From positions 1 to 23,948 of the forward strand of contig JAFOML010000025.1 of the NCBI GenBank assembly GCA_017425345.1: 23,948 nucleotides of DNA, read 5' to 3'. Origin of the DNA: Eubacterium sp. (GTDB lineage: Bacteria > Bacillota_A > Clostridia > Peptostreptococcales > Anaerovoracaceae). A model generated the notes under the pieces. It saw only the letters and a program-made list of their open reading frames with translations. It did not search any database and was not told where the DNA came from. A program made the position numbers and the translations under genes. This document shows, one piece after another, positions 1 to 7,910 of the stretch; position 1 is the stretch's first letter; each line of letters starts with the position of its first letter.

Positions 1-1147
1 CACACAAGAGACCGCTGCGCTGTGCCGTCAGCTCCTTATACCCGAACCGGACGAGCTTTTTCGTCAGAAAACTGTGCCCCGGGACGGCATTTACCATATC
101 AAATTTATTGTCATCTTCCGCGATTGTCTCTCCCAGGAACATAAAACCGCCGCACTCCGCATACGTTGGCATTCCAACGTTTATCGCTTCTCGAACCGCA
201 CTGCGCATCGTCTCGTTTGCTTCCAGCTTTTCCAGGTAGAGCTCCGGATAACCCCCTCCGAGGATCAGTCCTGAGAGATTATCCGGAAGTGATCTGTCAT
301 GTACCGGCGAGAACGGCACGAGCTCTGCGCCCATCTCGGTAAGCAGATCCAGCGCGTCCTGATAGTAGAAACAGAAGGCGCGGTCACGCGCGATTCCGAT
401 CCGTACCGGCTCCTCCGCCACACGAGGGATCGGGATATCCTCATAGTCGATTGCCGGCGCTCCGGCGGCCAGCCGGAGGATCGCCTCCATATCCAGGGTC
501 TCGCAGGCGATCTTACCGAGCAGCGCCATACGGCTCTGGATATCTTCAATTTCTCCCGCCGTGATCAGGCCAAGATGGCGGCTTCCGACTTCCGCTTCCG
601 CTTCATGCGGCAGATAGCCGAGCACTTGAAGCTCCGGCAGCTTTTCGGCGAGCAACTCCCGGTAGACCGGATACATTCCCTTTGTACAGTCATTCAGGAT
701 CACGCCTGCCAGACGGTTCTCGCCAAAGCGCAGGTAGCCGCTGATCTCCGCGGCCAGAGACAGGCTCTTTCCCCTCACGTTGACCACGAGGAGCTGCGGC
801 GTCTCCGTCAGGCGTGCGATGTGCGTCGCCGAGTACCGGTCATCGGCAAAACCCATGCCGTCATACATCCCCATCACGCCTTCGATCACGGAGATATCCG
901 CGCCGGCGTTCCGGCAGAGCAGGTACTTCAGCGTGTTTTCCCCGCAGAGAAACAGATCCAGATTTCTGGATCTGGTCCCGAGCACTTCGCTGTGAAACAT
1001 CGGGTCGATATAGTCCGGACCGCATTTATACGCGGTCACGTCTTTCTGCATCTGCTTCAGCGCAGAGAGCACCGCGCAGGTGACGGTCGTCTTGCCGCAC
1101 CCGGAGCCGGTCCCTGCGATCATGATTCTAGGGCAGTTCTTTCTCAA
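1..1147 (-). CDS. cbiA: Cobyrinate a,c-diamide synthase CbiA (3' end cut by window edge)
   Basis: Glutamine-dependent amidation of the a and c side chains of (cobalt-)cobyrinate, an ATP-using cytoplasmic step of corrin synthesis. The reading frame runs from a TTG at 1147 to the left edge (382 codons; the family is usually about 450 residues, so the C-terminus is missing). Seen: an N-terminal P-loop GTGSGCGKTT, then CGPDYIDPMFHS and SRNLDLFL, which are hallmark CbiA segments. Near the edge is the class I glutaminase nucleophile motif PTYAECGGFMFL, with Cys as nucleophile, followed by VRFGYKEL. The start is TTG because AAGGAG sits 7 nt upstream and the TTG overlaps the cbiET stop as TTGA. It is the last gene of the operon that can be seen; the operon may continue to the left. 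Confidence 0.95.
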   Translation of the reverse strand, partial: MRKNCPRIMIAGTGSGCGKTTVTCAVLSALKQMQKDVTAYKCGPDYIDPMFHSEVLGTRSRNLDLFLCGENTLKYLLCRNAGADISVIEGVMGMYDGMGFADDRYSATHIARLTETPQLLVVNVRGKSLSLAAEISGYLRFGENRLAGVILNDCTKGMYPVYRELLAEKLPELQVLGYLPHEAEAEVGSRHLGLITAGEIEDIQSRMALLGKIACETLDMEAILRLAAGAPAIDYEDIPIPRVAEEPVRIGIARDRAFCFYYQDALDLLTEMGAELVPFSPVHDRSLPDNLSGLILGGGYPELYLEKLEANETMRSAVREAINVGMPTYAECGGFMFLGETIAEDDNKFDMVNAVPGHSFLTKKLVRFGYKELTAQRSGLLC

Positions 1148-2337
1148 GATTTCGCTCCTTTAATCAGCCAGACCGGATTATCGGCCTGCATCAGATGATA
1201 GTTTCCAAGTTTATGTGAGACGGCTGCGCTGATCTGGCGGACCAGTGGATCCATGCCGAGCTCTGTGAAAAGCTCCCAGCTCTCCGTCAGCGTTTCCATC
1301 GATACCGCTGTGACCAGGACTTCTGCGGCCGGATTCTTGGAGAGGATCAGCGAAAGGATCTCACGAAGGTTTCCGGAAGAGCCGCCGATGAAGACTTTGT
1401 CTGGAGCCGGAAAATCCTCCAGGGCCTCCGGCGCCTCTCCCTGCACAATCCGGACATTATGGATCCCGAGCTTCCGGAAATTCTCCAGCGCGAGTTCATA
1501 CGCCTCGGTCTTCTTCTCTGCTGTCCAGACGATATTCTCATGCGCCTTCAGGGCAAGCACTGAGGTCATAGCGCCGGTTCCCGCACCGACGTCCCAGACG
1601 ACGTCTCCGGGATGGACGGAAAGCTCTGCTGCGGCCAGATCCCGGATCGCCTTCTTGGTCATCGGGACCTTACCTCGGCAGAAATCCTCGTCCGCGAGCA
1701 CTCGGAACGGGTCCGCCGGAGAAGGATTATCGACGATCATCACCGCGAGATCCGAGAAGGTCTCACCGCACAGCTCTTCTGCCGTTCCGGAGCAGATCTT
1801 CTCATCCGGCAGCGTCAGGTTCTCTCCGACATAGCAGGTCAGGTGACCCAGTCCGAAATCACAGAGCTCCTGCAGAATATCGCCTGCCTTCTGCATCCCT
1901 CCCGTCAGGGTAAAGACGGAGGAATGATAGCAGGCATACGGCACGATCGAGCCGCTCCGCCCGTGCAGGCTGATGAGTTTCATGTCCGCATAGCTGTGTT
2001 TCGTCATTGCGCAGAACATCTGCATGCTGCTGATGCCCGGCAAAAACTCCAGACTGCAGCCCTCCGGAAGATTCCGCGCGATCGTGGCTGCAATGCTGTA
2101 GTAACCGGTATCGCCGCTCGCCGCAACGAGGACGGTCTCATCCTTCTGTGCATTTTCTGCAATATATCCGAGCGTCTCCGAGATCGACCGGACCTCAAAC
2201 CGGTCCGTGATCTCCGAAAAAGTCTCCGCGGTATGTCCCGACCCGAAGATCCGGTCCGCCGTCTCTACCGCGCGGACTGCCTGCTCTGTTAAAAGTTCTC
2301 TCGATCCCGGCCCTGCGCCGACTGCGATCACTTTCAT
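1144..2337 (-). CDS. cbiET: Precorrin-6Y C5,15-methyltransferase, CbiE-CbiT fusion
   Basis: One 397-residue protein joins the two enzymes that methylate C5 and C15 and decarboxylate the C12 acetate side chain of (cobalt-)precorrin-7/8 intermediates. The N-terminal half (about 1-205) is a tetrapyrrole methylase (CbiE), with the start VIAVGAGPGSRELLT and the SGDTGYYS loop. The C-terminal half (about 206-397) is a Rossmann SAM-methyltransferase (CbiT) with motif I DVVWDVGAGTGAMTS and VFIGGSSGN. CobL of aerobic producers has the same fusion, but the neighbours CbiD and CbiG place this one in the anaerobic route. Its ATG overlaps the cbiJ stop as ATGA, and its stop overlaps the cbiA TTG start. Confidence 0.95.
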   Translation of the reverse strand: MKVIAVGAGPGSRELLTEQAVRAVETADRIFGSGHTAETFSEITDRFEVRSISETLGYIAENAQKDETVLVAASGDTGYYSIAATIARNLPEGCSLEFLPGISSMQMFCAMTKHSYADMKLISLHGRSGSIVPYACYHSSVFTLTGGMQKAGDILQELCDFGLGHLTCYVGENLTLPDEKICSGTAEELCGETFSDLAVMIVDNPSPADPFRVLADEDFCRGKVPMTKKAIRDLAAAELSVHPGDVVWDVGAGTGAMTSVLALKAHENIVWTAEKKTEAYELALENFRKLGIHNVRIVQGEAPEALEDFPAPDKVFIGGSSGNLREILSLILSKNPAAEVLVTAVSMETLTESWELFTELGMDPLVRQISAAVSHKLGNYHLMQADNPVWLIKGAKS

Positions 2338-3098
2338 AGCTTCTCCAATCTTTCTTTTACTTCTTTCAGGGTACAGCCTTCTTCCTCAAGCGGCCTGCCG
2401 ATCACATACACGTGATATCCTTCCTCGGCAAGAACCGCCTTGTCGCGGAAACCGCCGGCCTTTCCGGTGCTCTTGGTCACCAGCGCTTCCAGGCCGTACT
2501 GCTCCATCGTCGCCCGGTTCATCGACTGGGTGAAAGGTCCCTGCATGCCGATCGTATTCCTGCGGAGAACGCCCGCCTCTTCACACGCTGCGAGGGATTC
2601 CGCACTGGGCAGCACTCTCGCTACCGCCCGTTCACTAAAATCATGCACACCGGAAAACACGCGCAGCTCCTTGGCGCCGGTCGTGAGCAGAAAGCGTTCC
2701 TCCGTCTCATCCAGAAGCGCTGCCGCCTCTTCCGTGCTCGCGCAGGCCGTCACATTCGGCATATCGATGGACAGCTCCTCCCGGATCACCCGGATTCTCC
2801 GGATGCCGAGCTCGCTGCAGACCTCCGTCAGGTTCTTCGTGACGAGTTCCGCGTACGGGTGCGTCGCATCGATGACCAGCGCATATTGCTTCAGAATCCG
2901 GCGCATTCCGTCCGGATCCAGACGTCCGCAGATCACGCGGGCTTCCGGAAGATCGTCGAACGTGGTGCGGCCGTAATCCGTTGCCACGTAGAAATCCGCG
3001 CGTTCGAGCTGTTTTTTCTCTTTCAGAAAGCGGGCGATCTCATAGCCTTCGCTCGTTCCCGCGAAAACCGCAATGCGGTCAGATCCCATGGTAGCCAC
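2334..3098 (-). CDS. cbiJ: Cobalt-precorrin-6A reductase CbiJ
   Basis: NAD(P)H-dependent reduction of the macrocycle of (cobalt-)precorrin-6A, giving the substrate of CbiET. About 250 residues, the usual CbiJ/CobK length. Seen: the N-terminal IAVFAGTSEGYEIARFL with the family GTSEG loop, VIDATHPYA (the highly conserved DATHPYA motif), LLTTGAKEL, and the C-terminal ALVTKSTGKAGGFRDK (TK.SG..GG). The longest frame begins at a GTG (3098); an in-frame ATG at 3089 is also possible and neither has a strong ribosome site. Either way the start lies inside the end of cbiH, so translation is probably coupled. Confidence 0.93.
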   Translation of the reverse strand: MATMGSDRIAVFAGTSEGYEIARFLKEKKQLERADFYVATDYGRTTFDDLPEARVICGRLDPDGMRRILKQYALVIDATHPYAELVTKNLTEVCSELGIRRIRVIREELSIDMPNVTACASTEEAAALLDETEERFLLTTGAKELRVFSGVHDFSERAVARVLPSAESLAACEEAGVLRRNTIGMQGPFTQSMNRATMEQYGLEALVTKSTGKAGGFRDKAVLAEEGYHVYVIGRPLEEEGCTLKEVKERLEKL

Positions 3099-3828
3099 GC
3101 GGCGTCACCAGCCTTCCGTTTATGACTCTGGTCGAAGAATTGCCGATAAAGATCGTTGTGAACATGTCGATATCGTCGTTATCACAGAGATCCTTCAGGG
3201 TGCAGACAGTTCCCTGTTCCCCGTCACGCCCGATATTTTTGACATAACCGCAGGGCGTGCTCCACGTGCGGAACTCGCTGATGTAGGCCGCGGCCTTGTC
3301 GATGTAGTCGCGGCGCTTGCGGCTCTTGGGGTTATAGAACACAATGACAAAGTCCGCATCCGCCGCCATCCGGATCCGCTTCTCGATCGTCTCCCAATCG
3401 GTCAGAAGATCGCTGAGGGAAATGACGCAGAAGTCGTGGATCAGCGGCGCGCCCAGTACGGCTGCCCCGCTGCAGGCAGCGGTAATGCCGGCCACAGTCT
3501 GGATCTCCACTTCAGGATGCGATTCCGCAACCTCGCACATGATGCCCGCCATGCCGTAGACGCCTGCGTCTCCGCTGCACACAAACGCGACCGTCTTATC
3601 TTCCAGCGCGTAGTTCAGCGCGATCTTACAGCGGTCGACCTCCTTCTTCATGCCGGTGGATGCGACGGTCTTCCCTTCGCAGAGATCTGCGACCAGATCC
3701 ACGTAGACCGTATATCCGACGACGACGTCACTTGAAAGGATCGCCTCTCTGGCCTGCGGGGTCATATAATCCGGACCTCCCGGTCCGATTCCAACTACAT
3801 ATATCTTTTTCAAAACTGTATTCTCCAA
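3079..3828 (-). CDS. cbiH: Cobalt-precorrin-3B C17-methyltransferase CbiH
   Basis: SAM-dependent methylation at C17 linked to ring contraction in the corrin pathway. 249 residues of the tetrapyrrole methylase fold. Seen: the N-terminal VVGIGPGGPDYMTPQA (the glycine-rich site), VGYTVYVDL typical of CobJ/CbiH, SGDAGVYGMAG, VAGITAACSGAAVLGAPL, LLTDWETIEKRI, and FYNPKSRKRRDY, which separates CbiH from the related CbiF and CbiE. The first codons overlap the end of cbiG by 19 nt, and its last codons overlap cbiJ. Confidence 0.95.
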   Translation of the reverse strand: MENTVLKKIYVVGIGPGGPDYMTPQAREAILSSDVVVGYTVYVDLVADLCEGKTVASTGMKKEVDRCKIALNYALEDKTVAFVCSGDAGVYGMAGIMCEVAESHPEVEIQTVAGITAACSGAAVLGAPLIHDFCVISLSDLLTDWETIEKRIRMAADADFVIVFYNPKSRKRRDYIDKAAAYISEFRTWSTPCGYVKNIGRDGEQGTVCTLKDLCDNDDIDMFTTIFIGNSSTRVINGRLVTPRGYHGI

Positions 3829-4811
3829 TCTCTTATACTCGCTGCAAGCGTCATGCCGTCACGGGCGGTCTTCCGGATGAGCAGTCTGCCGCCGCCTGCG
3901 CGCACGCAGCTCCGCTCACAGACGTTATCCGCGCCGGTCGTCTTCTCGACGAAAGCGGAATGGTCAAACTCCCCTTCCACTTCCATGAGCTCCTCTGCTG
4001 TGAAGGTCAGAAACGGGATCCGATACTTTTCTGCAATCGCCCGGATACCGGCCTCGTCTTTTTTCAGGTCGATCGAAGCAATCGTTTCGACGGCAAGCAT
4101 CGAGATGCCTGCCTCCGCAAGCGTCTCCAGCACGAACGCCTCCAGCTTCTCTGCAGGCGTTCCTCTGCGGCAGCCGATGCCGACAGAGACGATGCGGGGA
4201 ATCACGTTCAGCGTCTCCGGATAAGTGGTCTGACCGCCGGAGAGGCTTACGGAGATGCCTTGCTTTAGACTTTGTCCCAAAAGGACCAGCCCGGACGGCA
4301 GTTCTCCCTCTACCGGAAACGTGCCCGGATCCATGCCGACCGGCTCCCCGGCAAGCAGCGCCCCGGAGATAAAGCGGATCTTCGAGATGTCTTCGATCCG
4401 GCATCCCGCTTCGGTCGCCCAGACATCCGCGGCGAACTTCTCGTTGATATCCGTTGCAGTCGTGATGACCGGCTCAGCGCCTGCCGCCGCAGCCACGGTG
4501 TACGTGAAAGCGTTGGCACCGCCGATGTGGCCGGACAGAAGCGAGATCGCATACCGTCCCAGTTCATCCATGACGACGACGGCAGGGTCCTCGTCTTTCC
4601 GCGTGATGTGCGGCGCGATCATGCGGACGCAGATGCCGGCTGCGCCGATGAACAAAAACTTGTCGTACTCCTGAAAGTGCTTTGCGACGTACTCCCGCGC
4701 GGCCTCCGCCGTACGGTCATAGTAATCGACAGGCTCTGCGGAGGCGAGCTTCCCGCCGACCTCCCGCGCCAGCGCTCTTCCTTTTTCAGAGAACGCAAGG
4801 ATCCCTATCAT
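3810..4811 (-). CDS. cbiG: Cobalt-precorrin-5A hydrolase CbiG
   Basis: Opens the delta-lactone of cobalt-precorrin-5A and releases acetaldehyde, a step specific to the anaerobic (early cobalt) pathway. 333 residues, the normal length. Seen: the N-terminal domain with FIGAAGICVRMIAPH, DPAVVVMDELGRYAISLLSGHIGGAN (the family core DE.G....LLSGH.GGAN) and VITTATDIN; then the C-terminal domain with VSVGIGCRRGTPAEKLE, ASIDLKKDEAGI and FVEKTTGADNVCERS. The ATG at 4811 overlaps the cbiF stop as ATGA. With CbiD it is the best evidence that this organism makes the corrin ring without oxygen. Confidence 0.96.
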   Translation of the reverse strand: MIGILAFSEKGRALAREVGGKLASAEPVDYYDRTAEAAREYVAKHFQEYDKFLFIGAAGICVRMIAPHITRKDEDPAVVVMDELGRYAISLLSGHIGGANAFTYTVAAAAGAEPVITTATDINEKFAADVWATEAGCRIEDISKIRFISGALLAGEPVGMDPGTFPVEGELPSGLVLLGQSLKQGISVSLSGGQTTYPETLNVIPRIVSVGIGCRRGTPAEKLEAFVLETLAEAGISMLAVETIASIDLKKDEAGIRAIAEKYRIPFLTFTAEELMEVEGEFDHSAFVEKTTGADNVCERSCVRAGGGRLLIRKTARDGMTLAASIRDWRIQF

Positions 4812-5557
4812 TTGGTTGCCTCCCGGAACTCATGGGTGAATCCCGGATCGTAGAGCTTAGAACGCTCGTAGCGGTCTCCGAGGAATCCGCCAACCAGGAT
4901 CAGCGCCATCTTGTGAATGTCGTTTTCTTCTGCTGCTGCCGGGATTCCCTCGACTGTCGTACGGATAACCTTCTGATCGGGCCATGTCGCCTTGTAGACG
5001 ATCGCAGCCGGAGAATCCGGCGCATAGCCGCCCTCGATCAGGCGCTCGGAAAGCTCTCCGAGCATCGTAGAGGTCAGGAAGACGATCATCGTTGCGCCGT
5101 GCGATGCGAGCTTGCTGATTTCTTCCTTTTCCGGCACAGGAGTTCTGCCTGCCATACGCGTCAGGATGACAGTCTGGCTTACGTTCGGCAGCGTGTATTC
5201 TGCTTTCAGGGCAGATGCCGCTCCGATGAACGAACTGACGCCTGGCACGTATTCATACTCGATCCCGAGGTCATCCAGAAGATCCATCTGCTCACGGATC
5301 GCGCCGTAAATGCATGGATCGCCTGTGTGCAGGCGCACGACGATACCGTCGCGCTCTTTCTTCATGACATCGATCACTTCCTCCAGCGTCATCACAGCGC
5401 TGTTATATATCTGACAGCCTTCTTTGGCGTAGTCCAGCAGCGCCGGATTGACGAGAGAACCCGCATAGATGATCACATCTGCTTCCTTCAGCAGATTTGC
5501 GCCGCGCACAGTGATCAGATCCGCTGCGCCCGGGCCTGCTCCAATGAAATATACCAT
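4808..5557 (-). CDS. cbiF: Cobalt-precorrin-4 C11-methyltransferase CbiF
   Basis: SAM-dependent methylation at C11 of (cobalt-)precorrin-4. 249 residues of the tetrapyrrole methylase fold. Seen: VYFIGAGPGAADLITVRGA, IYAGSLVNP (a CbiF/CobM signature), RLHTGDPCIYGAIREQMD, the loop EYVPGVSSFIGAASAL, LTRMAGRTPVPE, and PAAIVYKATWPDQKV near the C-terminus. The ATG has AAAGGAG 8 nt upstream in the 13-nt gap after cbiD, so this gene has its own good ribosome site, unlike most members of the operon. Its stop overlaps the cbiG start. Confidence 0.96.
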   Translation of the reverse strand: MVYFIGAGPGAADLITVRGANLLKEADVIIYAGSLVNPALLDYAKEGCQIYNSAVMTLEEVIDVMKKERDGIVVRLHTGDPCIYGAIREQMDLLDDLGIEYEYVPGVSSFIGAASALKAEYTLPNVSQTVILTRMAGRTPVPEKEEISKLASHGATMIVFLTSTMLGELSERLIEGGYAPDSPAAIVYKATWPDQKVIRTTVEGIPAAAEENDIHKMALILVGGFLGDRYERSKLYDPGFTHEFREATK

Positions 5558-5570
5558 TTACATTCTCCTT

Positions 5571-6710
5571 TCATATTCGGAAGTTCCGGATCTTCTCGAT
5601 CAGGGCTTCCGCGCCCTTACTCATAATGATATTGTCGCGATTTGTCGTGAACATCACGATCTCGATAGCTGCCTCGTCTTTCAGACGGAACCGCAGGTGA
5701 TCCAGCGCCTTTTCGAGAATCCGCTGTTTGACGGTCGGAAAATACGGTTCCTGCCCGATTACGGAAAACGCGTCGTCCGTCGTGATGCAGCGCAGGATCT
5801 CTTCCACCTTTTCCGGTGGCGCGCCGCATGCTGCCGCGTGCACGGCGATCACCTCCATGCGGCAGTCCGCGTAGGAGCTGTGCGTGTTCATGACGCCGGC
5901 AGCGGTCTTGATGAGCTTTCCGGTGTGTCCGACGAACAAAATCTCTGAGAACCCCTTATAGCGGATATAATCGAGCGCTTCACCGACGTAGTTGGAGATC
6001 TCCGCGCCGCGGCTGATATCGAGGCCCAGCTCTTCTTCGCAGAACTTGCTCCCGTAGTTTCCCGGCATGATCAGGATGGTCTCCGGATTCTCGGCATAGC
6101 GCTTATCGATCTCCACCTTGATCGTATCGACCAGCGCCTTTTCACTCATCGGCTCTACGATGCCGGTCGTGCCGAGAATGGAGATCCCGCCGACGATCCC
6201 GAGGCGCGGATTGAAGGTCTTACGCGCGGTCTCTTCTCCTCTCGGAACCGAAACCAGTACGCTGAGTCCGCCACGGTACCCGCACTCTTCTGCAACGCGG
6301 GAGACGTTCTCCCGGATCATTTTTCTCGGAACGGGATTGATCGCGGCCTCGCCGACTGCGCACTGCAGTCCCTTCTGTGTGACACGGCCGACGCCTTCGC
6401 CTCCATCGATGGCAATGCCCGGTTCACCGGACTTCCTTACCTGCACGCAGATCGGAAGGCCCGTTGTCACATCCGGGTCATCTCCGCCATCCTTTGTCAC
6501 GCTGCACGCAGCTTCGTCTTTCCCGATCTCTATATTCTCAATGTCAAAGAACGCGCTCTCACCCGATGGAAGCGTGATGCGGGCGCGCGGAACGCGCTGC
6601 CCGGTCAGCAGCATCCTGGCGGCGGCGGTTGCGGCCGCGGCTGCGCAGCTTCCGGTCGTATAACCGCAGCGGAGGCGTTCTCCCTTCACTACTTTATATT
6701 GCTCACTCAT
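5571..6710 (-). CDS. cbiD: Cobalt-precorrin-5B C1-methyltransferase CbiD
   Basis: Methylates C1 of cobalt-precorrin-5B with SAM in the anaerobic corrin pathway. 379 residues, a normal length. Seen: the N-terminal RCGYTTGSCAAAAATAAARML (RxGyTTGsCAaAAa is the family hallmark), a central DGGDDPDVTTGLPI, GVGRVTQKGL, AINPVPRKMI, the glycine-rich GISILGTTGIVEPMSE, and the C-terminal FVGHTGKLIKTAAGVMNTHS. The ATG overlaps the cobD stop as ATGA. It belongs to the CbiD type, not the unrelated CobF used by aerobic producers. Confidence 0.97.
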   Translation of the reverse strand: MSEQYKVVKGERLRCGYTTGSCAAAAATAAARMLLTGQRVPRARITLPSGESAFFDIENIEIGKDEAACSVTKDGGDDPDVTTGLPICVQVRKSGEPGIAIDGGEGVGRVTQKGLQCAVGEAAINPVPRKMIRENVSRVAEECGYRGGLSVLVSVPRGEETARKTFNPRLGIVGGISILGTTGIVEPMSEKALVDTIKVEIDKRYAENPETILIMPGNYGSKFCEEELGLDISRGAEISNYVGEALDYIRYKGFSEILFVGHTGKLIKTAAGVMNTHSSYADCRMEVIAVHAAACGAPPEKVEEILRCITTDDAFSVIGQEPYFPTVKQRILEKALDHLRFRLKDEAAIEIVMFTTNRDNIIMSKGAEALIEKIRNFRI

Positions 6711-7771
6711 TCCGTGGTTCTCCTGTACCCCATGATTTCTGCGAGCGCATCCAGCAGATAGTCATTCTCCTCGGAGGTCCGCACCGCGATCCGGTAGTAT
6801 CCGTCGGTCAGCCCGTGATAATTGGAACAGTTCCGAATCATGATATTCTTCGCAAGCAGCGGCTCATCGAGTGCCACAGGGCTTTTAAAGAATACGTAAT
6901 TCGCCTGGGACTCGTAGACCGTGAATCCCATGCTTCTCAGTCCTGCCATGAGCTTGCCCCGCTGCAGCGCGATGAATGCCTTGGTCTCATCCCGGGTATC
7001 CGGCAATCTGAGCGCGGCAATGCCGGCCGCCGATGCCGTTGTCGCGACCGGCCAGGCCTGCATGCATCCGCGGATCACTTCCGCATCCTCGGTGCTTCCA
7101 CAGACGCAGTATCCGAGCCGAATACCGGCCATCGCATAATACTTGGTAAAGGACTTAAGAATGATCAGATTGGGCAGCGAGCTGATGTCGCCCATGACAG
7201 ATTCAGTCTCCTCCCCGAGGGCAAAATCCATAAAGCACTCATCCAGCACCAGACGCGCTCCACTTGCCGCACAGGCTTCTGCCATGCCGAGGACCAGCTC
7301 TTTCTCTGCCGTGATCCCGGTCGGGTTATTGGGACTGCAGAAAAAGACCATATCGTAGTGCCCCGCTGCGATCACGGGAAGCACGGAGCGGTCCGGCCGG
7401 AACGCGTTCTCCTCTTTCAGCAGATGCTCGTCAATGATGCATTCACAGGTTTCCAGCGCTTCACGGTACTCGATAAAGGTTGGCTGCACGACAAGAGCGC
7501 GCTTTGGCTTAAAGCTAAGCGCGATCCGAAAAATGATATCCGCAGCGCCGTTTCCACAGCAGATCTGTTCCGGCTGCACGTGATGAAACGCTGCGATTGC
7601 CTTTCTAAGGTCGTTCTGTTCAGGGTCTGGATAATTTTCGCAGAATTCAAGAGAATCGATCACCGCTTGTCTGATTTCTGACGGCATGCCCGCCGGATTC
7701 AGGTTTGCTGAAAAATCCAGCATATGCCGGTCGTATCGGTAAATATTCCCACCGTGTTTATCTGTCTTCAA
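6707..7771 (-). CDS. cobD: L-threonine-O-3-phosphate decarboxylase (CobD type), class I PLP enzyme
   Basis: Likely makes (R)-1-amino-2-propanol phosphate, the linker of the nucleotide loop of cobalamin. 354 residues of the aminotransferase fold I. Seen: the N-terminal HGGNIYRYDRHMLDFSANLNP (HGG...DFSaNiNP is typical of CobD), YPDPEQNDLRKAIA, CGNGAADIIF, FCSPNNPTG, LDECFMDF, and the PLP lysine in LKSFTKYYAMAGIRLGY. Sequence alone cannot fully exclude histidinol-phosphate aminotransferase (HisC), a close relative; the operon position and the HGG start favour CobD. The start is TTG at 7771 with AAAGGA 5 nt upstream. It is the first gene after the operon promoter. Confidence 0.88.
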   Translation of the reverse strand: MKTDKHGGNIYRYDRHMLDFSANLNPAGMPSEIRQAVIDSLEFCENYPDPEQNDLRKAIAAFHHVQPEQICCGNGAADIIFRIALSFKPKRALVVQPTFIEYREALETCECIIDEHLLKEENAFRPDRSVLPVIAAGHYDMVFFCSPNNPTGITAEKELVLGMAEACAASGARLVLDECFMDFALGEETESVMGDISSLPNLIILKSFTKYYAMAGIRLGYCVCGSTEDAEVIRGCMQAWPVATTASAAGIAALRLPDTRDETKAFIALQRGKLMAGLRSMGFTVYESQANYVFFKSPVALDEPLLAKNIMIRNCSNYHGLTDGYYRIAVRTSEENDYLLDALAEIMGYRRTTE

Positions 7772-7804
7772 TATATCCTTTCCATCCTTTCTCCGTCACC
7801 TGCG

Positions 7805-7834
7805 ATTATACACCAGTACACATGTGGTTCGCAA
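7805..7834 (-). promoter_or_regulatory. Promoter of the cobalamin operon
   Basis: A perfect TATAAT (7805-7810) with an 18-nt spacer from TTGCGA (7829-7834, four of six consensus bases). Predicted transcription starts near 7797, about 25 nt ahead of the cobD TTG. It lies directly after the ilvE terminator. The short leader cannot hold a cobalamin riboswitch. Confidence 0.75.
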
Positions 7835-7853
7835 GTCTTTGCTTCCCATACGA

Positions 7854-7884
7854 AAACAGGCTGCCCGCAGCATTGCAGGCAGCC
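7854..7884 (-). terminator. Intrinsic terminator of ilvE
   Basis: On the minus strand an 11-bp stem (GGCTGCCTGCA with TGCGGGCAGCC, one G-T pair) around an ATGC loop at 7859-7884, followed by TGTTTTC. It starts 27 nt after the ilvE stop and separates ilvE from the cobalamin operon. Confidence 0.85.
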
Positions 7885-7910
7885 TTGTATCCGGCTTTCT
7901 GTATAGTCTT

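Noticed and set aside
299..1198. Long plus-strand frame opposite cbiA, and similar long plus-strand frames opposite the other cbi genes, the carboxypeptidase and the surface protein
   Set aside because: They lie fully antisense to well-supported genes, lack ribosome sites and have the Arg/His-rich composition of reverse-frame translations of GC-rich genes.
7772..7910. Cobalamin riboswitch ahead of the cobalamin operon
   Set aside because: After the ilvE terminator and the promoter only about 25 nt of leader remain, and I see no B12-box like sequence.
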